This document shows, one piece after another, positions 57,160-64,000 of a DNA stretch of 64,000 bases (position 1 is the first letter of the stretch; each line of letters opens with the position of its first letter). Origin of the DNA: Bartonella massiliensis (GTDB lineage: Bacteria; Pseudomonadota; Alphaproteobacteria; Rhizobiales; Rhizobiaceae). A model generated the notes under the pieces. It was not told the DNA's origin, ran no database searches, and saw only the letters and a list, made by a program, of their open reading frames with translations. Location of the stretch: positions 43,639 to 107,638 of the forward strand of contig NZ_CABFVS010000039.1 of NCBI RefSeq assembly GCF_902150025.1, given 5' to 3'. The translations under genes and the position numbers were made by a program.

Positions 57160-57996
57160 TTAATTCAGCTTTTTTGACAGATAATCAAATTCCATTAAAA
57201 TCTCAAGCAGTCTTTGTAAATCATCAATTTTAATCATATTAGGGCCATCAGAAGGCGCATGATCTGGATCTTGATGCGTTTCTAAGAAAACACCTGCAAC
57301 CCCAACAGAAACAGCCGCACGCGCTAAAACTTCAACAAACTGACGCTGTCCACCAGACGAATCCCCCTGCCCTCCAGGTTCTTGAACAGAATGTGTTGCA
57401 TCAAAAATAACAGGAGCCCCAAATGAACGTAAAACAGGCAACGAACGCATATCCGAAATAAGTCGGTTATAACCAAATGACGTGCCGCGCTCACAAAGCA
57501 TCACATTGAGATTACCACTGTAAACAACCTTTTTTAAAACATTTTCCATATCCCACGGCGCCAAAAACTGACCTTTTTTAATATTAATAACACGCCCTGT
57601 TTTAGCAGCTGCAACCAAAAGATCTGTTTGACGACATAAAAAAGCCGGTATTTGTAAAATATCAACGGTAGAAGAGACAATTGTACATTGCTCTTCTGTA
57701 TGCACATCAGTCAATATCGGACAATCAAACTCTTTTTTTAAATCAGAAAAAATAGCCATTGCTTTTTCAAGACCAATGCCACGTGCTGCACTCAAAGAGG
57801 TCCGGTTGGCTTTATCATAACTTGATTTATAAACAAAACCAATACCAAGCTGATCAGTAATTGTTTTAATCCGACCAGCCATTTCAAAAGCATGATCACG
57901 ACTTTCCATCTGACACGGCCCTGCAATTAATGAAAAAGGCATTTCATTTGAAAAAATAATATTTCCAACTTTTACACGAGCATTTGGTTTCGTCAT
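57160..57996 (-). CDS. kdsA: 3-deoxy-8-phosphooctulonate synthase (KDO8P synthase)
   Basis: Condenses PEP and arabinose-5-phosphate for the KDO of the LPS inner core. 278 aa: LIAGPCQMESRDHAFEMAGR, KSSYDKANRTSLSAARGIGL, CPILTDVHTEEQ, CERGTSFGYNRLISDMRSL, FLETHQDPDHAPSDGPNM. Start ATG at 57996 (MTKPNARVKVG) after GAGGG; a longer frame to 58020 is rejected. Between pyrG and eno. Confidence 0.97.
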   Translation of the reverse strand: MTKPNARVKVGNIIFSNEMPFSLIAGPCQMESRDHAFEMAGRIKTITDQLGIGFVYKSSYDKANRTSLSAARGIGLEKAMAIFSDLKKEFDCPILTDVHTEEQCTIVSSTVDILQIPAFLCRQTDLLVAAAKTGRVINIKKGQFLAPWDMENVLKKVVYSGNLNVMLCERGTSFGYNRLISDMRSLPVLRSFGAPVIFDATHSVQEPGGQGDSSGGQRQFVEVLARAAVSVGVAGVFLETHQDPDHAPSDGPNMIKIDDLQRLLEILMEFDYLSKKLN

Positions 57997-58030
57997 TTTA
58001 TCCCTCAAAAAAAGTAACAAAACTTATGTA

Positions 58031-59659
58031 TTAAACCAATCGACTTTGTTCTACAGCAGCTTCAATAAAAGAAGAAAAAAGCGGATGTGGATCAAACGGG
58101 CGTGATTTTAGTTCTGGATGATATTGAACAGCAATGAACCATGGATGATCTGCATATTCTATTGTTTCCGGCAAAATACCATCGGGAGACATGCCAGAAA
58201 AAATCAAACCACACTGTTCTAACTGATCTTTATAATCAATATTAACTTCATAACGATGGCGATGCCGTTCAACAATCTTTGTCATTCCATAAATTTTGGC
58301 AATATGACTCTCTTCTTTTAATTCAGCAGCAAAAGCACCAAGGCGCATAGATCCGCCGAGGTCACCATTTCTTGTCCGCTTTTCAAGAACATCCCCTTTG
58401 AGCCATTCCGTCATTAAACCTACAATGGGATTTTCTGTTTCGCAAAACTCACTTGATGAAGCATTCTCAATCTTTGCAATATTGCGTGCAGCTTCTATAC
58501 AAGCCAATTGCATTCCAAAACAGATCCCTAAAAATGGAATTTTACGCTCTCGTGCAAATTGAATTGCTCGAATCTTCCCTTCTGCTCCTCGTGCCCCAAA
58601 AGCCCCAGGAACCAAGATTCCATGCGCTTTTTGTAAATCTGAAACGGTATCTTCTTTTTCAAGAAGTTGCGAATCAATCCACTCAATCTTAACTTTTACT
58701 TTATTCGCTAAACCACCATGCGCAATCGCTTCGATAAGAGATTTATAAGCATCCTTTAAGCCTGTATATTTTCCTACAACAGCAATCGTAACTTCTCCTT
58801 CAGGATGATGAATGCGATGCGTAATATCTTCCCAACGATCCATCTGAGGAGAAGGTGCCGAATCGATTCCAAAAGCATAAAGAACTTCAGAATCTAACCC
58901 TTCTTTATGATAGGCCATGGGAACATCATAAATTGTTGGCATATCTAATGCCTGAATAACGGCATTGGAACGAACATTGCAAAAAAGTGATAACTTGCAC
59001 CGCTCGGTTTCTGGAATAGAGCGATCTGCACGCACAAGCAAAATATCAGGAGAAATACCAACTGATTGCAATTCTTTGACAGAATGTTGTGTTGGTTTGG
59101 TTTTTAATTCACCTGCCGAAGAGATATAAGGCATTAATGTAAGATGCAGATAAACGACATTTTGTCGAGAGAGTTCATTACCAAGCTGACGAATTGCTTC
59201 TAGAAAAGGCATAGCTTCAATATCACCAACCGTTCCCCCTATTTCACACAAAACAAAATCAAATTCTTCATTTCCCGTCGTAATGAATCGCTTAATTTCA
59301 TCCGTAACATGCGGAATAACTTGAACTGTTGCCCCCAAATAATCCCCCCGCCGCTCTCGTTCGATAATATTGCGATAAATACGCCCTGTTGTAATATTAT
59401 CTTGGCTATTTGCAGAACGCCCTGTAAAACGCTCATAATGACCAAGATCAAGATCCGTTTCTGCACCATCATCGGTCACAAACACTTCACCATGTTGATA
59501 AGGTGACATCGTCCCTGGATCAACATTTAAATAAGGATCAAGTTTGCGAAGGCGTACACGATAACCACGCGCCTGTAATAACGCTGCTAACGCCGCTGCT
59601 GCGATGCCTTTTCCAAGGGAAGAAACCACACCACCAGTAATAAAAACATAACGAGCCAT
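58031..59659 (-). CDS. pyrG: CTP synthase
   Basis: Aminates UTP to CTP using glutamine. 542 aa: synthetase domain ([56 protein letters not shown]) and class I glutamine amidotransferase domain with catalytic Cys in [18 protein letters not shown] and His/Glu in [11 protein letters not shown]. Ten nt-scale overlap-free spacing to kdsA (about 35 nt). Confidence 0.98.
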   Translation of the reverse strand: MARYVFITGGVVSSLGKGIAAAALAALLQARGYRVRLRKLDPYLNVDPGTMSPYQHGEVFVTDDGAETDLDLGHYERFTGRSANSQDNITTGRIYRNIIERERRGDYLGATVQVIPHVTDEIKRFITTGNEEFDFVLCEIGGTVGDIEAMPFLEAIRQLGNELSRQNVVYLHLTLMPYISSAGELKTKPTQHSVKELQSVGISPDILLVRADRSIPETERCKLSLFCNVRSNAVIQALDMPTIYDVPMAYHKEGLDSEVLYAFGIDSAPSPQMDRWEDITHRIHHPEGEVTIAVVGKYTGLKDAYKSLIEAIAHGGLANKVKVKIEWIDSQLLEKEDTVSDLQKAHGILVPGAFGARGAEGKIRAIQFARERKIPFLGICFGMQLACIEAARNIAKIENASSSEFCETENPIVGLMTEWLKGDVLEKRTRNGDLGGSMRLGAFAAELKEESHIAKIYGMTKIVERHRHRYEVNIDYKDQLEQCGLIFSGMSPDGILPETIEYADHPWFIAVQYHPELKSRPFDPHPLFSSFIEAAVEQSRLV

Positions 59660-59734
59660 GGGCTTATGCTGATAAGCAATTTATAATGATTTTTCCAGTA
59701 AAAAATGCAAAAAGAAACAATTTTTCTTCTACAA

Positions 59735-59765
59735 TAAAAAAGGTGAAAAAATCACCTTTTTAAAA
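59735..59765 (-). terminator. intrinsic terminator of secG
   Basis: AAAAAGGTGA/TCACCTTTTT stem (59737-59746 with 59752-59761) with an A-rich loop; on the minus strand a T run precedes release. Lies 22-52 nt after the secG stop. Confidence 0.75.
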
Positions 59766-59786
59766 AGTCTACATTTTCTAAAAAAA

Positions 59787-60254
59787 CTATTTTTTACTGT
59801 TATCTGGAACTGTATTTTCAAGAACAGGTGGGACCGGACTTTCCGCTTCAGGCGTTGTAGACTGTTTTCGTTCTTGCTTTTGTTCCGACGTGGAATCCGA
59901 AGTTCCTCCAAGCTGTTCAAGAATAGAGGGTGAAGACTCACCATTTGACGATGGGGCTGATTCTGAACTTTGATTGGTGGAATTATGCTGTGAATTAGCA
60001 GGTATACGTTTTAAAATATCAGAACCAGAATTTGATATACTTCCCACCACACTAAGCCCAATGGATACAACAAAAAAACAACAGGCTAAAATAGCCGTTA
60101 AACGTGTTAAAGGATTCTGAGACCCACGGGTTTTCATCAACCCTGAGCTATTATTACTCACACCGAGCCCACCACCTTCTGAAGGTTGGATTAAGATAAC
60201 CCCAACCAAAGTAATCACAATCAATAGATGAATAACAATAAGTACTGTTTGCAT
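59787..60254 (-). CDS. secG: preprotein translocase subunit SecG
   Basis: Two-helix subunit of the SecYEG channel. 155 aa: first helix (TVLIVIHLLIVITLVGVILI), the cytoplasmic QPSEGGGLG motif, RGSQNPLTRLTAILACCFFV second helix, then a long Ser/Pro/Gln-rich tail (about 85-155) that is low-complexity and longer than in enterobacteria. Downstream of tpiA by about 80 nt. Confidence 0.93.
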   Translation of the reverse strand: MQTVLIVIHLLIVITLVGVILIQPSEGGGLGVSNNSSGLMKTRGSQNPLTRLTAILACCFFVVSIGLSVVGSISNSGSDILKRIPANSQHNSTNQSSESAPSSNGESSPSILEQLGGTSDSTSEQKQERKQSTTPEAESPVPPVLENTVPDNSKK

Positions 60255-60336
60255 AAACCCTGCTCTTCAAATAACTCTTTCATGGTTATTTACACATAAA
60301 TAACACACAATCCAAGAGGGAACTCAAATTTCTCTG

Positions 60337-61101
60337 CTATAATTTACGACAAACATCGCAAATAGTTAAAAAATCAATCGCTTTTAAGCTAGCTCCACCG
60401 ATCAAAGCACCATTAACATGTGCAAGGCTTAAAAGCTCAAAGGCATTGGATGGTTTTACGGATCCACCATAAAGCAAACGTATCTTATTTCCTTCATCAC
60501 CAAAACGAGCACACATCTCATCACGAATGAAATGATGCACTTTTGCAATATCTTCTGAAGTCGGCGTATTGCCAGTACCTATCGCCCAAATAGGTTCATA
60601 AGCGATAATGGTATTTTCTGCTGTTGCATCATCTGGTAAAGATCCTGCAAGCTGCTGCGCAAGAACATCCAACACTTTATTATTATTACGCTCCTCCAAT
60701 GTTTCTCCAATACACACAAGAGCCACAAGACCGGCACGCCACGCAGCTTGCACTTTAGCACAAACAGTTGCATCATTTTCCTGATATACTGTACGACGCT
60801 CTGAATGCCCAAGAATAACATGACTTGCTCCGGCTTCTTTAAGCATAAAAGCTGAAATATCTCCCGTATAAGGACCATGATCATCAAAGTGACAATTTTG
60901 TCCTCCTAAAAGGAGATTTGCACCATCCAGCGTATCAGAAGCACGCGATAGAAGCGTTGCTGGAACGCAAATGAGCGCTTCAAAGAGATGACTAAGATCA
61001 GAGCTTATACCTGTAGCAATAGCACGCAACTCTCCAAGCGATTCTTTCGTTCCGTTCATTTTCCAATTTCCAGCAAGAAAAGGCCGAATATTTGGAGACA
61101 T
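60337..61101 (-). CDS. tpiA: triosephosphate isomerase
   Basis: Glycolytic interconversion of DHAP and GAP. 254 aa: FLAGNWKMNGT (catalytic Asn/Lys), VILGHSERRTVYQE (catalytic His), AYEPIWAIGTGNTPT (catalytic Glu and loop 6), IRLLYGGSVKP and NGALIGGASLK. Divergent from the PpiD-like gene. Confidence 0.98.
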   Translation of the reverse strand: MSPNIRPFLAGNWKMNGTKESLGELRAIATGISSDLSHLFEALICVPATLLSRASDTLDGANLLLGGQNCHFDDHGPYTGDISAFMLKEAGASHVILGHSERRTVYQENDATVCAKVQAAWRAGLVALVCIGETLEERNNNKVLDVLAQQLAGSLPDDATAENTIIAYEPIWAIGTGNTPTSEDIAKVHHFIRDEMCARFGDEGNKIRLLYGGSVKPSNAFELLSLAHVNGALIGGASLKAIDFLTICDVCRKL

Positions 61102-61256
61102 ATTTTTACCTCAAGAGTTCTTATAACACTTTAATTTATCTGTAGTATCAAATTATAAAACGAAAGCAAGTCTTTAAAAGCTTGCATCTTTTGTCTCTTT
61201 ATTGCAAATTCCATTACTGCTTTGGTAAGAACTTATGTTAAAAATGGAATTGAACA

Positions 61257-63146
61257 ATGCTTGACGTCATAAGAAGTGCTACAAACTCTTGGATTTCCAG
61301 AACTTTCCTTGCTATTTTACTCTTATGCTTCATTCTTTTATGGGGAATACCACACATACACACAAAAAGCGAAAGAGATCTCATTACTTCTGGAAAGTCC
61401 ACTGTAACTATCGATGATTATCGTCTCGCACTTGCCGATCAAAGTGCACGTTTAGCACAAGCAGCTCATCTTGGACGAATGTTTACACCAAATGAAATGC
61501 AGCAATACCAAATTCCCGCTTTTGTATTTAATCAATTACAACAAAATGTATTGCTTGATGAGCAAGTTCGTAAAATGAAAATAAGTCTTTCAAAAGATAC
61601 AATAGCTCATACAATTGGTTCTGATAATATGTTCCAAGTAAATGGCACTTTTAATAAAAATTTATTTTATAACTATCTTCAATATTTACGTATCAGTGAA
61701 AGTGCCTTTCTTGATTATTATACCAAACAAGAAAAGCGTAATCAACTTATTGCAGCTTTACTTTCTGATATGAAAGCACCTGATCTCTTTTATAAAGCCT
61801 TTGCTCTTTATCAAGGAGAAATGCGGAGTGCTGATTATCTCGTTATTGATCTAAAAGAAAAGCAAACAATTGCTGATCCTGATCACGAAACACTACAAAA
61901 ATGGTTTGAAACATATCAAAGTGAATTTCGTACTCCAGAATACCGTACTGTCTCTTTACTCTCTATGGAACTTAATGATTTCATAAAACCTCAAGATATC
62001 TCAACAGATGAAACAAAAGCCTATTATACCCAAAATGCTTCACGTTTTGTAACGCCTGAAAAACGTACATTCGAAGAACTGCGATTTTCCACACGCGAAG
62101 AAGCTGATAATGCAGCCAAAAAAATAGCCGATGGATTGAGTTTTGATGAGCTGGTAAAAGCTGAAAAAAAGACCCTTAATGACATAAAAAAAGGGCCACT
62201 TGCAGCAAATGAACTTCCGAACCATCTCGCATCTGAAATTTTTGAACTCCAACAAGGGCAAATCAGCTCTGTAATCAATGACTTACAGGGACCTGTTCTC
62301 GTTCGCGTCACACATATTGAGCCTGCAAGTTCTCTTCTTTTTGAAAATGTAGAAGAAAATATTCGCCAAACGCTTGCCAAAAATCGTGCTACTGATGAGA
62401 TTCGTAATAATTATGTCGCCATTGAAAATGCTCGTTTTGAAGGTGCTTCTCTCAAAGAACTTGCAGACCAATACAAATTATCTTTGCGCACAATTACCGT
62501 TGATAAAAAGGGGGAAACACTTGAAGGTGGCATACTTACGGATTTACCTGAAAAAGATATTTTACTGAATGCTATTTATCAAGCAAATGAAGGTGTTGAT
62601 CTCGATCCTCTCTCTTTTCAACAGGGTGGATATCTCTGGTATAAAGTCGATAAAATTATCCCTGCTCGAGATAAAACACTTGAAGAAGCTAAGATAGATG
62701 CTCTTTCTCAATGGAAAAGTGAAGAAACTCAACGCCTTCTTGATGAAAAATCCCAAAATGCTCTTAAACAGCTTCGGGAAGGAAAAAGTCTTGTTGCTCT
62801 TGCGCGTACACTTGGTGTTACAAAGCACACAACACAAGCCCTCCGACGTCAAGACTCGTCTGAAACCCTTGGTGTTGAAGGGGTGAGAGCATTATTTTCT
62901 GGTCCCAAAGATCATTATGGCATCATAAAGGGTCCAGTTGCAACAAACCGTATCATTTATCAAGTAAAGACTGTAACGATGCCTAAAGACATCACACCTC
63001 ATACTCTTTTACCTGATATCCGTACCAATATAGATATGATGATAAGAGAAGATCTCAAGTTAGAAATGCTACAAATTGCCAATAAGGAAAATCCTTTGAA
63101 AATTAATAGTACGAATTATAATCAGATCTTTAATGCTCCTCAATAA
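61257..63146 (+). CDS. PpiD/SurA-like periplasmic peptidyl-prolyl isomerase, membrane anchored
   Basis: Folding factor for exported and outer-membrane proteins. 629 aa: short cytoplasmic start, one membrane helix (about 16-33), SurA-N-like chaperone region (about 35-180), and a central parvulin-type PPIase (about 240-360; TFEELRFSTREEADNAAKKI, LPNHLASEIFELQQGQISSV), then a second chaperone half. The rhizobial tpiA/ppiD divergent pair is conserved. Isomerase activity is not certain because parvulin active residues vary in this family. Confidence 0.87.
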   Translation: MLDVIRSATNSWISRTFLAILLLCFILLWGIPHIHTKSERDLITSGKSTVTIDDYRLALADQSARLAQAAHLGRMFTPNEMQQYQIPAFVFNQLQQNVLLDEQVRKMKISLSKDTIAHTIGSDNMFQVNGTFNKNLFYNYLQYLRISESAFLDYYTKQEKRNQLIAALLSDMKAPDLFYKAFALYQGEMRSADYLVIDLKEKQTIADPDHETLQKWFETYQSEFRTPEYRTVSLLSMELNDFIKPQDISTDETKAYYTQNASRFVTPEKRTFEELRFSTREEADNAAKKIADGLSFDELVKAEKKTLNDIKKGPLAANELPNHLASEIFELQQGQISSVINDLQGPVLVRVTHIEPASSLLFENVEENIRQTLAKNRATDEIRNNYVAIENARFEGASLKELADQYKLSLRTITVDKKGETLEGGILTDLPEKDILLNAIYQANEGVDLDPLSFQQGGYLWYKVDKIIPARDKTLEEAKIDALSQWKSEETQRLLDEKSQNALKQLREGKSLVALARTLGVTKHTTQALRRQDSSETLGVEGVRALFSGPKDHYGIIKGPVATNRIIYQVKTVTMPKDITPHTLLPDIRTNIDMMIREDLKLEMLQIANKENPLKINSTNYNQIFNAPQ

Positions 63147-63852
63147 AAAAGGTGGACATAAGTTAAAGAGCTTACTTGATAGCGTTTCTATCACACCATT
63201 TCATCTGTCCTTGAAAAGGTTAAGATAAATTTCTTGTATCTTAAGATCGGCATTATAATTAACCCTCTCGCAAGCCAGTGCATTCATGGATTTGCGAGAG
63301 AATGGACAATGGAATGTAAAGGCATTTTTTTTCAACGCAGTAAGCAATATTATATATCCAAAAGCTGTAAAGGTTGTCACCAATTCAGCTCTCAATATCA
63401 TCCCTATTGTCATTCATTTACAGCTTATCATATTGCTACTCTTAATATTTATTTATAAGGAACCTATTGCTTCTTCCTTAAATAATTTTCGTTGGCATAT
63501 CCAACTTATAATATGGAAAAACACTTTTAAATTCATTCTAAACATGATTGAAAATGAGAAAATCTTCTTCTCTTCAAGGCTTTCATTCAATATGAATGAA
63601 AAAACTCTCATGATCAATTAATCTTTTTATATATCATAACAGTCATCAATTATCACTTCATCATTTTAATTTCTCAAAAATGAGCGTTTTTTATCGGTTT
63701 ATAGAAAGCTAAGATAACGTCTCTCATAAGAAGGAATCATATTTCATTTACAAATGAAATGCGTTCAATACACTCAGAATACTTAAAAATTTTTCATCTA
63801 AAAAAACAATGTATTAAGCTTTATCTTATGTTTTGTCTTATTGAAGAAAATA
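63147..63852. other. intergenic space after the PpiD-like gene; overlapping open frames only
   Basis: About 700 nt before leader copy F. Several overlapping frames exist (plus 63286-63621, 111 codons with a hydrophobic stretch LQLIILLLLIFIY; plus 63234-63458; minus 63201-63413). None has a ribosome site or recognisable motif and they contradict each other. In many Rhizobiales trpD-trpC follow this gene; no trace was recognised. Confidence 0.45.
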
Positions 63853-64000
63853 TTGATTTATAATGATAATCTATCGTTATTCATATTGAATGAGAACCCC
63901 GAGTAACGTAAGATTCTCTCATTTCAAACTTATCTATCTTGAATCAATCAAAATCATTCCCTTGCTCGTCAAAAGCGGGACGAATGTGTGGATCAAATTT
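63853..64000 (+). repeat. integrase-leader repeat, copy F (cut by window edge)
   Basis: Nearly the same as leader B over its whole visible length: GATTTATAATGATAATC, ATATTGAATGAGAACCCC, the TAACGTAAGATTCTCTC block, CTTGAATCAATCAAAATCA, and GTGTGGATCAAA at the last bases. A further integrase fossil would be expected just beyond position 64000. Confidence 0.8.

Noticed and set aside
63201..63621. Three overlapping open frames of 70-111 codons
   Set aside because: Mutually exclusive, no ribosome sites, no recognisable motifs; reported only as content of the gap.

Overview
The window looks like a chromosomal segment of a Bartonella species (Alphaproteobacteria, Rhizobiales). This is inferred from low G+C content, long decaying intergenic spaces, and typical rhizobial genes and gene orders: RirA, NtrYX-TrkA, fused IspDF, ClpP-ClpX-Lon-HU, a PDH E1-beta with its own lipoyl domain, and eno beside the pdh operon. 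About three quarters is dense housekeeping sequence. The rest is gene-poor spacer holding fossils.

Layout. 1-5.6 kb: a D,D-carboxypeptidase with a SPOR domain, a small unknown gene, L-serine dehydratase and a nitroreductase. 5.6-7.5 kb: decayed DNA. 7.5-21.6 kb (minus strand): one large information-processing block read tRNA-Tyr, tRNA-Gly, tuf, tRNA-Trp, secE, nusG, rplK, rplA, rplJ, rplL, rpoB, rpoC, with a promoter, leader hairpins and terminators visible. 21.8-30.7 kb: rlmB, a rhomboid protease, a DUF2155 protein, an NDUFA12-like complex I factor, gatB, tig, tRNA-Leu and trmFO. 31.8-37.1 kb: the protein quality-control set clpP, clpX, lon plus HU. 37.2-43 kb: a glycosyltransferase, trkA and the NtrX/NtrY two-component pair. 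43.2-45.4 kb (plus): rirA, ispDF, pncC. 46.1-53.1 kb (minus): the 2-oxoacid dehydrogenase block pdhA, pdhB, pdhC, lpdA, lipA, and a RatA/COQ10-like protein. 53.2-55.7 kb: a tandemly triplicated TM2/DivIC segment. 55.8-61.1 kb: eno, kdsA, pyrG, secG, tpiA. 61.3-63.1 kb (plus): a PpiD/SurA-like folding factor.

The most notable structure is a dispersed family in at least six intergenic spaces (about 2.2-3.2, 6.1-6.95, 24.0-24.6, 31.2-31.6, 45.4-46.0 and 63.85 kb to the edge). All six copies have the same primary orientation. Each starts with a shared leader of about 150-200 bp. In five this runs into a badly eroded reading frame, and translation of the fragments identifies it as the 5' part of a phage/island-type tyrosine recombinase (integrase). 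Two copies also carry an inverted second leader, making long imperfect inverted repeats. A plausible 101-codon minus-strand frame at 6631-6936 is only the antisense shadow of one of these fossils.

Other points: ispDF has no ordinary start codon in the right place and probably starts at ATT or is frameshifted. One of three TM2 paralogues is a pseudogene, and 5' pieces of the divIC gene were copied with them. NtrX lacks the GAFTGA loop of sigma-54 activators. A perfect 42-bp palindrome lies between pncC and the RatA-like gene. No CRISPR array, IS transposase or rRNA gene was seen. All functional calls come from reading motifs; no database search was run.
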